From contig JAJYGO010000148.1 in NCBI GenBank assembly GCA_021785115.1, forward strand, positions 1-11,775: a stretch of DNA of 11,775 nucleotides, read 5' to 3'. Numbering within the stretch: position 1 is the stretch's first letter; each line of letters starts with the position of its first letter. Of this stretch, positions 6,339-11,775 are shown piece by piece. Below the pieces are notes generated by a model. It did not search any database, was not told the DNA's origin, and was given only the letters and a program-made list of their open reading frames with translations. The DNA is from Chloroflexota bacterium. Lineage in GTDB: Bacteria; Chloroflexota; Limnocylindria; Limnocylindrales; CSP1-4. The translations under genes and the position numbers were made by a program.

Positions 6339-7793
6339 GTGCGACGCGGCCCGCAGCTCCTGACGTACCCCGACTCGCTCGGGGGCGACCTCGCCGCGCT
6401 CGAGGCCCTGCTGCGCGGCCCGCTCGACGGGCTGTTCACCGGCGTCCACGTGCTGCCCCCGTTCCCGTCGTCGGGAGACCGTGGGTTCGCCCCGACGACA
6501 TACCTCGAGATCGACCCGCGCTTCGGGACGTGGGCCGACGTCCGGCACCTCGCCGAGCGGCACGACGTGATGCTCGACCTGATGGTCAACCACATCTCGC
6601 GCCGTTCACCGGAGTTCCGGGACTTCGTGCGCCGGGGGCGCCGCTCGCCGCACGCTGACCTCTTCGTCACCCTCGACAAGGTCTGGCCCGGCGGCGACCC
6701 TCCCGCGGCCGACGTCGCGCGCATCTTCCTGCGCAAGCCCGACGCGCCGTTCACCGAGATCGCGGTCGAGGAAACGGGCGAACGGGAGCGCGTGTGGACG
6801 TCGTTCGGAGCGCGCGACTGGTCCGAGCAGATCGACCTGGACGTCCGGTCGCCCGCGACCCGCGGGCTCCTCACGTCGTGGTTGCGGTTCTTCGCGGAAC
6901 AGGGCGTCCGGATCGTCCGGCTCGACGCGGTCGGCTACGTCGTGAAGCAGGCAGGCACGAGCTGCTTCATGGTCGAGCCCGGGATCTACGAGTTCCTCGA
7001 CTGGATCGTCTCGGTCGCCGGCTCGTTCGATCTCGTGCTCCTGCCCGAGATTCACGACGTCCGGGAGACCCACCGGAAGCTCGCGGCGCGAGGGTACTGG
7101 ACGTACGACTTCGTGCTGCCCGGGCTGGTGCTCGACGCGCTCGTGACCGGCTCGGCAGAGCGGCTTGGCCTCCATCTCGCGCAGTCGCCGGCCCGGCAGG
7201 TCACGACGCTCGACTGCCACGACGGAATCCCGATCCGGCCCGACCTCGACGGGATCCTGCCGCCCGACTCGATGCAGCGGCTGACCGACCTGGTCATCGG
7301 GCGCGGCGGCAACGCCAACCGGCTGCTGTCGGCCTCCCACGCAGATGCCGGCGTCGACGTCCACCAGCTGAACATCACGTACCGCTCGGCGCTCGGCGAC
7401 GACGACCGCTACGCGCTCGCGCGCGCGATCCAGCTGTTCGCGCCCGGCGTTCCCCAGCTCTACTACGTCGGGCTCCTCGCGGGCGAGAACGACGCGGCGG
7501 CCGTTGCCGCGACGGGCGACGGCCGGGCGGTCAACCGGCACGACTACACGCGCGACGAGATCGCGGCTGCGCTCGGGCGCCCGATCGTGGGCCGGATCCT
7601 CGACCTCGTGCGGCTGCGGCGTGAGCACCCGGCGTTCAAGGGTGAGCTGGCGGTCGACTACGAGGCGTCGAGGTTGCGGCTCAGGTGGCGGCGTGGAGAG
7701 GACTGCTGCGAGCTCGACGCGGACGTCGGCACCGGCGAAGCGTGGGTGACGGCGACCGACCCGGTGGGCCGGGCCGAACGGCGGCCCGTGTAG
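6339..7793 (+). CDS. GH13 subfamily 18 glycoside phosphorylase (sucrose phosphorylase-like)
   Basis: Cytoplasmic enzyme that splits an alpha-glucoside with phosphate, giving alpha-glucose 1-phosphate and an acceptor. It has 484 residues from GTG 6339, the normal subfamily length. Family boxes in order are LITYPDSLGG-like at 7-16, GVHVLPPFPSSGDRGFAP at 35-52, DLMVNH at 80-85, RLDAVGY at 194-200 (nucleophile Asp196), LLPEIHD at 234-240 (acid/base Glu237), LDCHDGI at 291-297 (stabiliser Asp295) and QLNITYRSALG at 343-353. The string WTSFG then SEQIDLDV and the pair Arg132/His342 resemble the sucrose 6F-phosphate phosphorylase branch as I remember it (Arg134/His344 there). Glucosylglycerate and glucosylglycerol phosphorylases are close relatives and remain possible. 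Next to an ABC importer with no PTS, an unphosphorylated substrate would be expected. The subfamily is sure; the specificity is not. Confidence 0.9.
   Translation: MRRGPQLLTYPDSLGGDLAALEALLRGPLDGLFTGVHVLPPFPSSGDRGFAPTTYLEIDPRFGTWADVRHLAERHDVMLDLMVNHISRRSPEFRDFVRRGRRSPHADLFVTLDKVWPGGDPPAADVARIFLRKPDAPFTEIAVEETGERERVWTSFGARDWSEQIDLDVRSPATRGLLTSWLRFFAEQGVRIVRLDAVGYVVKQAGTSCFMVEPGIYEFLDWIVSVAGSFDLVLLPEIHDVRETHRKLAARGYWTYDFVLPGLVLDALVTGSAERLGLHLAQSPARQVTTLDCHDGIPIRPDLDGILPPDSMQRLTDLVIGRGGNANRLLSASHADAGVDVHQLNITYRSALGDDDRYALARAIQLFAPGVPQLYYVGLLAGENDAAAVAATGDGRAVNRHDYTRDEIAAALGRPIVGRILDLVRLRREHPAFKGELAVDYEASRLRLRWRRGEDCCELDADVGTGEAWVTATDPVGRAERRPV
7770..7788 (+). terminator. Hairpin at the 3' end of the phosphorylase gene
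   Basis: CGGGCCG / CGGCCCG (7770-7776 and 7782-7788) form a perfect 7-bp stem with loop AACGG, ending 2 nt before the TAG at 7791. It overlaps coding sequence and has no T-run, so a terminator role at the operon's end is only possible. Confidence 0.25.
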
Positions 7794-7829
7794 GGCGGGC
7801 GCGGGTGTCGGGCCTGGGAGGTCCGTGGG

Positions 7830-7855
7830 CGGTGGCCGTCCACACGGTGGCCGTC
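7830..7855. repeat. 11-bp direct repeat
   Basis: CGGTGGCCGTC occurs at 7830-7840 and 7845-7855, that is, two copies with a 15-bp period in the spacer between the phosphorylase and the PAS protein. Function unknown. Confidence 0.5.
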
Positions 7856-7886
7856 GGCCCGGACCGGCGCGCCACATCGTCGTCGG

Positions 7887-7919
7887 GCGGACGGCGGACG
7901 GCGGACGGCGGACGGCGGA
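7887..7919. repeat. Heptamer tandem repeat GCGGACG, about 4.7 copies
   Basis: Four perfect copies of GCGGACG (7887-7914) are followed by a partial GCGGA. A 7-bp period in non-coding sequence is a typical slippage-prone short tandem repeat. It lies about 160 bp upstream of the PAS protein start, so copy number could vary between strains. Confidence 0.8.
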
Positions 7920-7954
7920 TCTCGGACGAGAGCTCGGCGAGGCTTTCTGTGGTT

Positions 7955-7981
7955 CTGACAGGAACCCCTCGTGACTGTCAC
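7955..7981. promoter_or_regulatory. Inverted repeat upstream of the PAS protein
   Basis: TGACAG (7956-7961) and CTGTCA (7975-7980) are inverted with 13 nt between them. The right arm also belongs to GTGACTGTCAC (7971-7981), two 5-bp arms around one base. This could be an operator or a leader hairpin for the gene starting near 8083; no clear -35/-10 pair was found with it. The rest of the spacer 7794-8082 holds the repeats at 7830-7855 and 7887-7919 and no gene. Confidence 0.3.
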
Positions 7982-8082
7982 GGATCTGATACCGATCTTC
8001 AGGCTCACAGGGGTGAGAATGCCGTCGGGCGCCGCGGCCAGCGGCGCGCGTGGGAGGGTGCCTGCCGTTCGATGGTCGGAAC

Positions 8083-10272
8083 ATGATCCTGCGGCTTTTC
8101 ACCGGCCACCTGCATGCTCCGGATCCCACGCTGCTCAACGAGATCGTGCGTGTTGCCGAGGCCGAGGGCCTGGATGGGGCGACATGGGCCGCGGCGAGCG
8201 TCCGGCACGACCCGCCCGGCGCCCGGCTTCTCGCGATCTCCCTCTGGAGGGACCTTGGGGCCATCGCGGCCGTCGATGCCCTCGCCCAGCCGACGCCCGC
8301 ACTGCGCACGCTCGGGAATCGCGTCGCGTTCGCCGCGCCGGAGCACTTCGAGCTGGCGGACGGCGAGGGTGTGGCGCCGCCACCGGCCGCTGCCATCCGG
8401 TCCGGCGCGATCGGTCTCGTCCGGTGCGTCGTGCCGGTGCGCGAGGAACCGCTCGCGCTCGCCCTCGTGCGCGATGCCGAATCCTCCCTGCAGGCCGCGG
8501 GCCTGGTCCGCGTGCTGCTCGTCGGGCGCCGGGCGCGGGGGTCCGAGACGGAGCTGGTCGTGGCGGCCGTCTGGCCGGACCGGGATCTCATGCGCACCTA
8601 CTTCTCCGAACGGCCGCATGGACCCGGGTTCGACCCTCGGTTCCTGGCCGCGGTACGCGACCTTCGCTTCGAGACGTTCGACCTGCTCGACATGCGCCGC
8701 CCGGCCGTCCCGGCGCCCCGGGCGGCGGTCCTCGTGGTCGATCGCGACCGGCGCATCGTCGACGGATCGGCTGGTGTCGAGCCGCTGCTCGGGATCCCGG
8801 CCGAGTCGCTCATCGGGCATCCGTTCGCCGACCTCTTCGACGAGGCGGGCCGCTCCACGCTGGATGCCGTCTGGCCGGACGCCGTGGCCTCCGGGGCTTC
8901 CGGCGTGACGCTCGACACGCTCGCCGCCGGGGGAGAACGCCGCCTGCTCCGGCACCGACTCGTCGCCAACGTGCCGGCGCAGGGGCTCACCGGCGTCCTC
9001 CTCGAACACCCGGCCGACGCGGGCGCCTCCTCCGTGGAGGGGACGATCCGGCGGGCGCTCGGGACGTGGCGGTCGACACCGCCCGCGCGACCGCGCCACC
9101 TCGGGTCCCCGCGGCTGCTGACGGTTCCGCAGTCAGACCGGTTGTTCGCCCGCATGGCCCATGCGGCCCTCCACGCGCTCGGAGTGCCGACCGCGCGTCG
9201 GCTGCAGCTGCACCTTCGCGCCCTCTACCCCCGGACCGTCGTGCACCGCCGGGAGCTGTCGGCGGAAGACGGGCAGACCTGGTACGTCTACCGGGACGGG
9301 CGTGTCCGGCCGCCGGTCCTGCCCGCGGCATGGTGGCGCGAGCCCGCTGTCGCGGCCGGCGCCGTGGATCGCGCCGGCCGGATCGTCGCGGCCGACGACG
9401 GCGTCGGTTCGCTGCTCGGCGCGGACCCCGCGCTGCTCGTCGGGCGAGAGGTGTCGGCGCTCGGCTTCCCCGGATCCGACGGCCTGGGCCAGCTCCTGCG
9501 GTTCGCGTGGGAGGAGCCGGAGGCGGAGTCGACCGCGCACGTGGTCGCGGGTGGGCGCGACCTCGACCTGGAGATCCATACGTCGCGCGGCGACGAGACC
9601 CTTCGGTTCGAGCTGGCGACGCTTCCGGCGGAGGACGATCCGGGCGCGACGTATGCCCCGATCTGTCTTCCCGCGTCGGATCATGCGTTCATCGCGCGGG
9701 TCGAGGATCTCTGCGGGCGCCTGGGGAACCGGCCGCCGGCGGAGATGGCACGCGAGCTCGAGGTCAGGCTGCGGGTCAAGTACCCGGACTCCGTCGTCCG
9801 GTCGCTGGGGAGGCTGATCGGGTTCGGTCCGCGGACCCACGTGCTCGTGGCGTACCGCGACGGCGAACAGAGCCCGTACGCCGGCGATCTGTGGTGGGAG
9901 GCTTCCGGGGTTGCCCGCGTCACGTTCAGCGGCGAGCGCTACGCCGCGGCCAACGAGGCCGCCGCGGCGCTGCACGGCACGACGGTCGCCGACCTGGTCG
10001 GATCGTCGGTGTCGCGCTTCTACGTCCCGCACCCCGATCGCCCGTGGCTGTCCGCGCTGCTCGACCGGATGGGAACGCTGCACACGACGACGCGACTCCG
10101 GCGCCCCGATGGGTCCATCGTGGAGATCGAGTACCGCGCGGTGCGGGACGTGTCCGGCGAACAGCCCGTCGTCCACGTGACGATGCGGCCGGTGACGCGG
10201 GAACGGCTCGAGCGGCGCGCGGCCGAGGGTGGGACGGGGCGCCAGCAGAGGCCCGGCGTCCGTTCAGGCTGA
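8083..10272 (+). CDS. Multi-PAS sensory protein with N-terminal alpha/beta-barrel-like domains and no output domain
   Basis: I do not recognise a named gene. From ATG 8083 it has 729 residues. Residues 1 to about 85 and 108-175 each look like a dimeric alpha/beta-barrel (ABM/stress-responsive) fold: a strand, a helix, then strands ending in LAISLWRD and LVVAAVWPDRD. PAS-like domains follow at about 214-309 (VDRDRRIVDGS then LLGIPAESLIG), 423-515 (VDRAGRIVAADD then LLGADPALLVG) and 606-704 (AANEAAAALHG, then RRPDGSIVEIEYRAV). Before the second and third PAS there is a repeated segment of about 70 residues (351-421 and 533-607) sharing YPxxVV, YRDG and WW. No histidine kinase, GGDEF, phosphatase or DNA-binding part is present, and no membrane segment is seen. 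It may sense a ligand and act on a partner. A GTG start at 8050 would add 11 residues; ATG 8083 was preferred because the first fold begins there, although its Shine-Dalgarno is weak. Confidence 0.75.
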   Translation: MILRLFTGHLHAPDPTLLNEIVRVAEAEGLDGATWAAASVRHDPPGARLLAISLWRDLGAIAAVDALAQPTPALRTLGNRVAFAAPEHFELADGEGVAPPPAAAIRSGAIGLVRCVVPVREEPLALALVRDAESSLQAAGLVRVLLVGRRARGSETELVVAAVWPDRDLMRTYFSERPHGPGFDPRFLAAVRDLRFETFDLLDMRRPAVPAPRAAVLVVDRDRRIVDGSAGVEPLLGIPAESLIGHPFADLFDEAGRSTLDAVWPDAVASGASGVTLDTLAAGGERRLLRHRLVANVPAQGLTGVLLEHPADAGASSVEGTIRRALGTWRSTPPARPRHLGSPRLLTVPQSDRLFARMAHAALHALGVPTARRLQLHLRALYPRTVVHRRELSAEDGQTWYVYRDGRVRPPVLPAAWWREPAVAAGAVDRAGRIVAADDGVGSLLGADPALLVGREVSALGFPGSDGLGQLLRFAWEEPEAESTAHVVAGGRDLDLEIHTSRGDETLRFELATLPAEDDPGATYAPICLPASDHAFIARVEDLCGRLGNRPPAEMARELEVRLRVKYPDSVVRSLGRLIGFGPRTHVLVAYRDGEQSPYAGDLWWEASGVARVTFSGERYAAANEAAAALHGTTVADLVGSSVSRFYVPHPDRPWLSALLDRMGTLHTTTRLRRPDGSIVEIEYRAVRDVSGEQPVVHVTMRPVTRERLERRAAEGGTGRQQRPGVRSG

Positions 10273-10423
10273 AGTGAAGCCCGAGGCGGGTCCCCTTGCG
10301 ACCGGTGCGTCGGCCGCCCCGGCCCGCTTGGCCCGCGTCGTTCGCGGCCGGTCCGTTCATGTGGCCCGACCGCGGCGGCCGCTGCGGGCGGCCTGTCCGG
10401 GCCCGTGGGCTTCGCACCGAATG

Positions 10424-10434
10424 CGTGCTAGGCT
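10424..10434 (+). promoter_or_regulatory. Candidate extended -10 promoter for tatA
   Basis: GTGCTAGGCT contains a TAGGCT -10 box (10429-10434) with a TG one base before it (10426-10427), the extended -10 form common in high-GC bacteria. No good -35 is seen, which an extended -10 can tolerate. Transcription would begin near 10441, leaving a leader of about 27 nt before ATG 10468. Confidence 0.45.
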
Positions 10435-10467
10435 CGCCGATACCGTCAGTCACATGGGGTCACAAGC

Positions 10468-10761
10468 ATGTTCGGTCTCGAGCCATGGCACATCGTGCTG
10501 CTGCTCGCGGCGGTCCTCGTCCTCTTCGGCCCGAAGCGGCTGCCGGAGATCGGCAAGAACCTCGGCGAGTCCATTCGTGAGTTCCGGAAGGCGACGACCG
10601 AGTTCGGCGAATCCGTGAAGGCGGGCGCGACGGAGCCGGTCCCGCAGACGCAGGCGCAGGCGGCAGCGCAGGCGGCACCGTTGGCGCAGCCGCAGTCGGT
10701 CGGCGGTCAGGCCGTGTCCTCGGAGTCGTCCACGCCGACGCCGCCAGGCCCGTCCGCCTGA
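10468..10761 (+). CDS. tatA: Sec-independent protein translocase subunit TatA/TatE family
   Basis: Small pore-forming component of the twin-arginine system, which moves folded proteins across the cytoplasmic membrane with TatC. Its 97 residues have the classic layout: a short N-terminus, a single membrane helix (about 5-20, [16 protein letters not shown]), the hinge FGPKRLPE at 20-27 and an amphipathic helix at about 28-45 ([15 protein letters not shown]). The tail from about residue 52 is disordered and rich in Gln, Ala, Pro and Ser. The conserved Phe-Gly and Leu-Pro pairs are intact. No tatB or tatC is adjacent, so it is a stand-alone copy with its own apparent promoter. TatB is less likely because the protein is short and the hinge is TatA-like. 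Confidence 0.93.
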   Translation: MFGLEPWHIVLLLAAVLVLFGPKRLPEIGKNLGESIREFRKATTEFGESVKAGATEPVPQTQAQAAAQAAPLAQPQSVGGQAVSSESSTPTPPGPSA

Positions 10762-10772
10762 CGAGGGCAGCG

Positions 10773-10802
10773 CGCCCGCTTCTCAGCGTCCGGGCGTCTT
10801 CT
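10773..10802 (+). terminator. Candidate intrinsic terminator after tatA
   Basis: CGCCCG (10773-10778) and CGGGCG (10791-10796) can pair across a 12-nt loop, followed by the pyrimidine run TCTTCTTC. It starts 12 nt after the tatA stop. A second stem, GCGGGG / CCCCGC (10812-10817 and 10828-10833), follows and could add to it. The T-run is interrupted, so strength is doubtful. Confidence 0.45.
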
Positions 10803-10940
10803 TCGCGCCCGGCGGGGCCTTTCGCCACCCCGCGGGGGAGCGCCGCCGATCGCGGACGGTGGCACAGGATGCATGGCGGCCGGGCGACGCCCGGGAACGG
10901 AAGGGCCATCTGGCCGGTGCGGGCACGGTGGCCCTCGACG

Positions 10941-10948
10941 AGGAGGAG
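10941..10948 (+). promoter_or_regulatory. Near-perfect Shine-Dalgarno fixing the NifX-like start at GTG 10955
   Basis: AGGAGGAG lies 6 nt before GTG 10955. The frame is open back to a GTG at 10859, but the 32 extra residues are charged low-complexity sequence with no family match that I can see, and that start lacks a ribosome site. Confidence 0.75.
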
Positions 10949-10954
10949 CCGCGA

Positions 10955-11323
10955 GTGGCGTTCTGCGTGCCGGTGACCGAGGATGGGCGGGTCGACCCGA
11001 GGTGGGGCCGGGCCGCCCGAGTGGCGATCGCCGAGGTCCGCGATGGCGGCGTGACGACATGGCAGGTCTTCGACGTGGGGTGGGACGTCGCTCACGACGA
11101 GGGGCCCGAGGGCTCGCACCACGCGCGGGTGGCGCGGTTCCTGCGGGAGCAGGGCGTGACCGTTGTCGTCGCCGAGCACATGGGCCCGCCGATGGCGCGC
11201 ATGCTCGAGCGGATGGGGATCGACGTGCGTCTGGGCGCCGCCGGGGACGCGCGGCAGGCGGTCCTGTCGCAGGCGATGCGGCCCCAGCCGGGTTCGACCG
11301 CGGTCGGATCTCGACCGAACTGA
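10955..11323 (+). CDS. Stand-alone NifX/NafY-like (dinitrogenase iron-molybdenum cofactor-type) domain protein
   Basis: 122-residue protein made of one NifX/NafY-like domain with an RNase H-like fold. The family includes nitrogenase cofactor carriers but also many small proteins of unknown role in organisms that do not fix nitrogen. The N-terminal strand and turn VPVTEDGRVDPRWGRA is the typical beginning. The middle has SHHARVARFLREQGVTVVV, and then AEHMGPPMARMLERMGIDV, corresponding to the G-P-x-M loop and helix of the family. The tail from about residue 105 is Pro/Gly/Ser-rich. There is one cysteine (Cys4) and no Cys cluster, so a metal cofactor is not evident. No nif genes are nearby; the neighbours are tatA and mtnA, the latter 15 nt downstream. 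The role is unknown, and naming it a nitrogenase protein would mislead. Confidence 0.8.
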   Translation: MAFCVPVTEDGRVDPRWGRAARVAIAEVRDGGVTTWQVFDVGWDVAHDEGPEGSHHARVARFLREQGVTVVVAEHMGPPMARMLERMGIDVRLGAAGDARQAVLSQAMRPQPGSTAVGSRPN

Positions 11324-11338
11324 GGCGTGGCGTCCCCG

Positions 11339-11775
11339 ATGCATGAAGGCGAGTTCAGCCCGCCGACGGTCGCGTGGGCGGGCGACGCGGTCGAGATCAT
11401 TGACCAGACACTGCTGCCCGGCACGCTCCGGGTCGTGAGGCTCGACACCGTCGATCGCGTCGTCGACGCCATCCGGCGACTCGCCGTTCGCGGTGCGCCC
11501 GCGATCGGGGGCGCGGGAGCGCTCGGGATGGTCGTGGGGCTCGACGAGCAGCGGCCGGCGTCGACCGACGAGGCGCGCGCGGCGCTCGCGAGACTCGCGG
11601 ACCGGATCGGCGGGGCGCGGCCGACGGCGGTGAACCTCCGGTGGGCGGTCGACCGGGTGCGGGCCGCGGCGTCGGGCGAGCGGACCGCGGAGGCGATCCG
11701 GGAGCAGGCGCTCGCCGAGGCACTGCGGATCGTCGACGAGGACCGCGAGGCGTGCCGCCGGATCGGTGAGCACGG
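11339..11775 (+). CDS. mtnA: S-methyl-5-thioribose-1-phosphate isomerase, N-terminal part (runs off the window)
   Basis: Methionine salvage enzyme that converts 5-methylthioribose 1-phosphate to 5-methylthioribulose 1-phosphate in the cytoplasm. The 145 visible residues carry the family marks IIDQTLLPG (20-28), VRGAPAIG (50-57), the RPTAVNLRWA box (94-103) and the EDREACRRIGEHG region at the window edge. The catalytic Cys and Asp lie further on and cannot be checked. ATG 11339 was chosen; an in-frame GTG at 11327 would add four residues and neither start has a well-spaced Shine-Dalgarno. It follows the NifX-like gene by 15 nt, so the two are probably co-transcribed. The related translation-factor eIF2B-like proteins share the fold, but the DQT and RPTAVNL boxes favour MtnA. 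Confidence 0.9.
   Translation, partial: MHEGEFSPPTVAWAGDAVEIIDQTLLPGTLRVVRLDTVDRVVDAIRRLAVRGAPAIGGAGALGMVVGLDEQRPASTDEARAALARLADRIGGARPTAVNLRWAVDRVRAAASGERTAEAIREQALAEALRIVDEDREACRRIGEH

Noticed and set aside
4935..6593. 552-codon open frame on the - strand across the serine hydrolase
   Set aside because: Antisense shadow with biased composition; SxxK hydrolase motifs on the + strand are complete.
7887..7919. CRISPR array
   Set aside because: The repeat unit is 7 bp in direct tandem with no spacers, and no cas genes are present.
6606..8597. 663-codon open frame on the - strand across the phosphorylase and the PAS protein start
   Set aside because: Arg/Pro-rich antisense frame with no motif; the + strand carries a full GH13 enzyme here.
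7971..10277. Long open frame of 768 codons overlapping the PAS protein in another frame
   Set aside because: Composition is dominated by Arg, Ala, Gly and Pro with no recognisable domain, while the frame starting at 8083 gives clear PAS domains. It is a shadow of high-GC codon use.
10859..10954. Longer start of the NifX-like protein at GTG 10859
   Set aside because: The added residues are charged, unstructured sequence, and the strong AGGAGGAG site points to GTG 10955.
10460..11773. 437-codon open frame on the - strand across tatA, the NifX-like gene and mtnA
   Set aside because: It is antisense to three well-supported genes and shows no family motif.

Overview
The window is high-GC (roughly 70%), gene-dense bacterial DNA, and every credible gene lies on the + strand. 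GTG and TTG starts are common. The lipoprotein has a long Ala/Ser/Pro tether after its lipid cysteine, and one protein is built from several PAS domains. A high-GC Chloroflexota (Limnocylindria/Ellin6529-like) or an actinobacterium would fit. This is an impression from style and gene content; there is no rRNA or marker gene to settle it.

Region 1 (1-660): the 3' end of an ABC-2 type exporter permease, a strong GC hairpin just after its stop, and about 300 bp without a gene. That spacer ends in an AT-richer island with a perfect 18-bp palindrome, which contains an exact LacI-family operator.

Region 2 (661-7793) is the core of the window. It is a tightly packed, apparently single operon of LacI-type repressor, family-1 solute-binding lipoprotein, MalF-type permease, MalG-type permease, SxxK serine hydrolase (beta-lactamase/esterase class) and a GH13 subfamily 18 glycoside phosphorylase. 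The layout suggests import of an alpha-glucoside by the ABC system, optional removal of an acyl or ester group by the hydrolase, and phosphorolysis to glucose 1-phosphate plus an acceptor. The whole unit is probably controlled by the repressor at the operator in front of its own gene. No importer ATPase is encoded here. Two phosphorylase residues match my recollection of the phosphate-binding residues of sucrose 6F-phosphate phosphorylase, which sits uneasily with an ABC importer, so the true substrate is open.

Region 3 (7794-10272): a spacer of about 290 bp with a heptamer tandem repeat and small inverted repeats, then a protein of about 729 residues. It has two dimeric alpha/beta-barrel-like domains, three PAS domains, a duplicated unrecognised module placed before the second and third PAS domains, and no output domain.

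Region 4 (10273-11775): housekeeping-type genes. These are a TatA-family translocase subunit with a plausible extended -10 promoter, a candidate terminator, a small stand-alone NifX/NafY-like protein whose start is set by a near-perfect Shine-Dalgarno, and the 5' part of mtnA (methylthioribose-1-phosphate isomerase, methionine salvage), which runs off the end. No tRNA, rRNA, CRISPR array, transposase or integrase was seen.
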